Assembly (NCBI GenBank): GCA_028874675.1
Contig: JAPPJA010000474.1
Span: 1-8,467 of the forward strand
Direction: 5' to 3'
From: Chloroflexota bacterium
GTDB taxonomy: Bacteria > Chloroflexota > Dehalococcoidia > Lucifugimonadales > UBA3495
DNA length: 8,467 bases
The position numbers and the translations under genes are program-made. The notes beneath the pieces are model-generated. The model searched no databases, was not told where the DNA came from, and worked only from the letters and a program-made list of their open reading frames with translations. Below, piece after piece: positions 6,969-8,467 of the stretch; the first letter of the stretch is position 1; every line of letters begins with the position of its first letter.

Positions 6969-7887
6969 ATTCGAAGATGGAGGAAACCACCTCTTCGACA
7001 CTGCGCTGAAGTTCGGGTTCATCGGTCAGAGTCCAGACAATAGCAACCTGGCAGGCCCGCCGCGGGGGTATTCCTTCGGTCATAAGCCGGCCGGCATAAA
7101 TGAGCAGCCTGGTGCTGGCCCCTTCGGCAAGGCCATGGTCCCGCAGGTTGCGGACCTTCTCTCCCAGTTTGGCCAGAGCGCCAGCCTGTTCGCCGCTGCA
7201 GCCGCTCTCTTTCTGCACGATCTCGGCTTCGATATCTGCAGGCGGGTAGTCGAACTCGACGGAGATGAAGCGCTGCCGCGTGCTGTGCTTCAGGTCCTTC
7301 AGGGCGCTCTGATAGTGAGGGTTGTAGGAAATGCAAAGCAGGAAGCGATCATCCGCCTCGATGATCTGGCCCGTCTTTTCCACGGGCAGGATCCTGCGGT
7401 GGTCAGTCAAGGGGTGAATCAGAACGGTGGTGTCCTTGCGGGCCTCGACCACCTCATCCAGGTAAAGAATGGCGCCCGCCTTTACCGCGCGGGTCATTGG
7501 GCCGTCAATCCACCTGGTGCCTTCCGAGTCCAAAAGGTAGCGCCCCACAAGGTCGCTGGCAGTCAGGTCTTCGTGGCAGGCGATAGTAACCAGCGGGACT
7601 CGCACCTCGCCTTCCCTCAACTCCTGTGCGGGACGGCCGCCGTCCATCGGGCGTACAACCGTCATGGGCCTGCCCAGCTTCCAGGCCATGTATTCTACGA
7701 AACGGGTCTTTCCGCAACCCGTGGGGCCCTTCAGCAACACCGGAATGTGCTGGTTGTAGGCCGCAGTGAACAGTTCAAGCTCGTCTCCTACGGGTCGGTA
7801 ATAGGGTTCACTGCGAACCAGAAACTCTTCAATGGCATATTCCTTGAATTGGGGTTCATTCTGTTCGGACTCAACCGCTTCAACCAT
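6967..7887 (-). CDS. NorQ/CbbQ-type MoxR AAA+ ATPase
   Basis: 306 residues, ATG to TAG. AAA+ motifs in order: Walker A GPTGCGKT (54-61), Walker B ILYLDE (140-145), sensor 1 SYNP (N189), the arginine pair in STRQRF (R204, R206), and a sensor-2-like STR (R260). The stretches DGPMTRAVKAGAILYLDE, HPLTDHRR and FDYPPADIEAEIV are typical of NorQ, CbbQ and relatives, which form hexamers and act with a VWA partner to remodel or load metal into a target enzyme. The partner would be the NorD-like protein two genes downstream. Compared with ordinary NorQ, about 23 extra residues (75-97) sit between GRP and PLVTIACHEDL. All catalytic motifs are intact. The gene begins 2 nt after the coaE stop; a purine-rich AAGGAAGG lies 13 nt before the ATG, inside coaE, so coupling to coaE translation is likely. 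Confidence 0.9.
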   Translation of the reverse strand: MVEAVESEQNEPQFKEYAIEEFLVRSEPYYRPVGDELELFTAAYNQHIPVLLKGPTGCGKTRFVEYMAWKLGRPMTVVRPMDGGRPAQELREGEVRVPLVTIACHEDLTASDLVGRYLLDSEGTRWIDGPMTRAVKAGAILYLDEVVEARKDTTVLIHPLTDHRRILPVEKTGQIIEADDRFLLCISYNPHYQSALKDLKHSTRQRFISVEFDYPPADIEAEIVQKESGCSGEQAGALAKLGEKVRNLRDHGLAEGASTRLLIYAGRLMTEGIPPRRACQVAIVWTLTDEPELQRSVEEVVSSIFE

Positions 7888-7889
7888 TA

Positions 7890-8467
7890 TTATTGCTCAA
7901 TCCTTCCTTCGACTCGGCGCTTCCAAATTGCCCTGACCGTGTTTTCCAGGTCGGCAAGCTCGCCGGAATTGTTCACTACTTCAGTGGCCCGATTTGATCT
8001 CTCAGATGAGGACATTTGCGAAGCGATGCGCTTGCGAATCTCCTCAGGAGAGAAGCCGTTACGTTCCTGGAGCCTGGCTACTACCAGGTCCTCGGGTGAC
8101 TCGGTAGTCCAGACTTCGTCAACCAGGGAATCCCAGCCCGCCTCAAACAGAACGGCCGCTTCAACCACGGCCACTTCGACTCCTCTCTGGTTCAGGCCCT
8201 GCAACTCCTCCCTGACTATCGCCGCCATGCGAGGGTGCATTATCCCGTTAAGGATTTCCAATTGCTCGGGGTCGGCAAATACGATTCCACCGAGCTTCCT
8301 TCGGTCTATTTCGCCATTGTCCTGGAGAATGCTCTCCCCAAAAGCCTTGACGACCTCGTTCCACGCCTCGGAATGGGGAGTATAAGCTTCGTGGCCAACC
8401 TGGTCGGCATTCAGTACCGTGGCCCCCATTTCCTGAAGCAGCCTGGAAACCTCGGTTTTGCCGGTTC
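7890..8467 (-). CDS. coaE: Dephospho-CoA kinase (N-terminal few residues outside window)
   Basis: The frame is open to the right edge, so the real start is outside. The ATG at 8429 is internal, because the codons before it read TGKTEVSRLLQE, the end of the P-loop. About 191 residues are visible of a protein usually near 200, so only around ten are missing. CoaE phosphorylates the 3'-OH of dephospho-CoA, the last step of CoA synthesis, in the cytoplasm. Recognisable family segments are NADQVGHEAY, GEIDRRKLGGIVFADPEQL, IMHPRM, VVEAAVLFEAGWDSLVDEVW, and RLQERNGFSPEEIRKRIASQM. It ends in TAA and is followed after 2 nt by the ATPase gene. It is therefore the first visible gene of the leftward operon, whose promoter lies beyond the window. 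Confidence 0.92.
   Translation of the reverse strand, partial: TGKTEVSRLLQEMGATVLNADQVGHEAYTPHSEAWNEVVKAFGESILQDNGEIDRRKLGGIVFADPEQLEILNGIMHPRMAAIVREELQGLNQRGVEVAVVEAAVLFEAGWDSLVDEVWTTESPEDLVVARLQERNGFSPEEIRKRIASQMSSSERSNRATEVVNNSGELADLENTVRAIWKRRVEGRIEQ

Noticed and set aside
3108..7887. ATPase plus VWA protein as magnesium or cobalt chelatase subunits (ChlD/CobT-like)
   Set aside because: The ATPase motifs and the VWA C-terminus (SDGRPQD and LPERLPMLYRQLT) fit NorQ/NorD better, and no large chelatase subunit or tetrapyrrole gene is present.
6949..8385. 478-codon open frame on the + strand opposite the ATPase and coaE genes
   Set aside because: Both - strand genes have complete family motifs in this range; the + strand translation has no recognisable domain and spans two unrelated genes, so it is a shadow frame.

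Overview
This window looks like chromosomal DNA from a bacterium of moderately high GC content. The gene set points most to Chloroflexota, of a Dehalococcoidia or SAR202-like kind: a GldG-type ABC accessory protein next to a DUF4340 protein, a NorQ/NorD-like pair with a very long VWA protein, and frequent TTG starts. That placement is an inference from gene content, not a phylogenetic result. No phage, IS element, CRISPR array, tRNA or rRNA was seen.

Left part, + strand (1-3012). The 3' end of a GldG-family ABC-transport accessory gene runs off the left edge. It is followed by a membrane-anchored DUF4340-type protein built from two tandem copies of a unit of about 154 residues. These two are probably the tail of an ABC-2 type export locus whose ATPase and permease lie further left. 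Next comes cinA, whose frame is open along its full expected length except for one in-frame TAA at 2053-2055. Its C-terminal PncC-type domain also lacks several residues normally conserved in that family.

Junction (3013-3107). The + strand and - strand gene sets converge on an 11-bp perfect stem-loop that probably terminates transcription from both sides.

Right part, - strand (3108-8467, transcribed right to left). A tightly packed operon runs coaE (cut by the right edge), a NorQ/CbbQ-type MoxR AAA+ ATPase, a NUDIX hydrolase of the CoA-pyrophosphatase type, and a 1086-residue NorD/CbbO-like VWA protein. Gaps are 2 and 8 nt, and the last two genes overlap by 4 nt. The ATPase and the VWA protein would form a chaperone pair of the kind that activates or inserts metals into target enzymes (NO reductase and Rubisco are the known cases). 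No such target is encoded here. The VWA protein carries an N-terminal array of about eight helical repeats, an HxxxHxE plus ED motif pair, an acidic linker with repeated short motifs, and a complete MIDAS site. The placement of a NUDIX enzyme between the ATPase and the VWA protein, downstream of a CoA-biosynthesis gene, is the part most worth following up.
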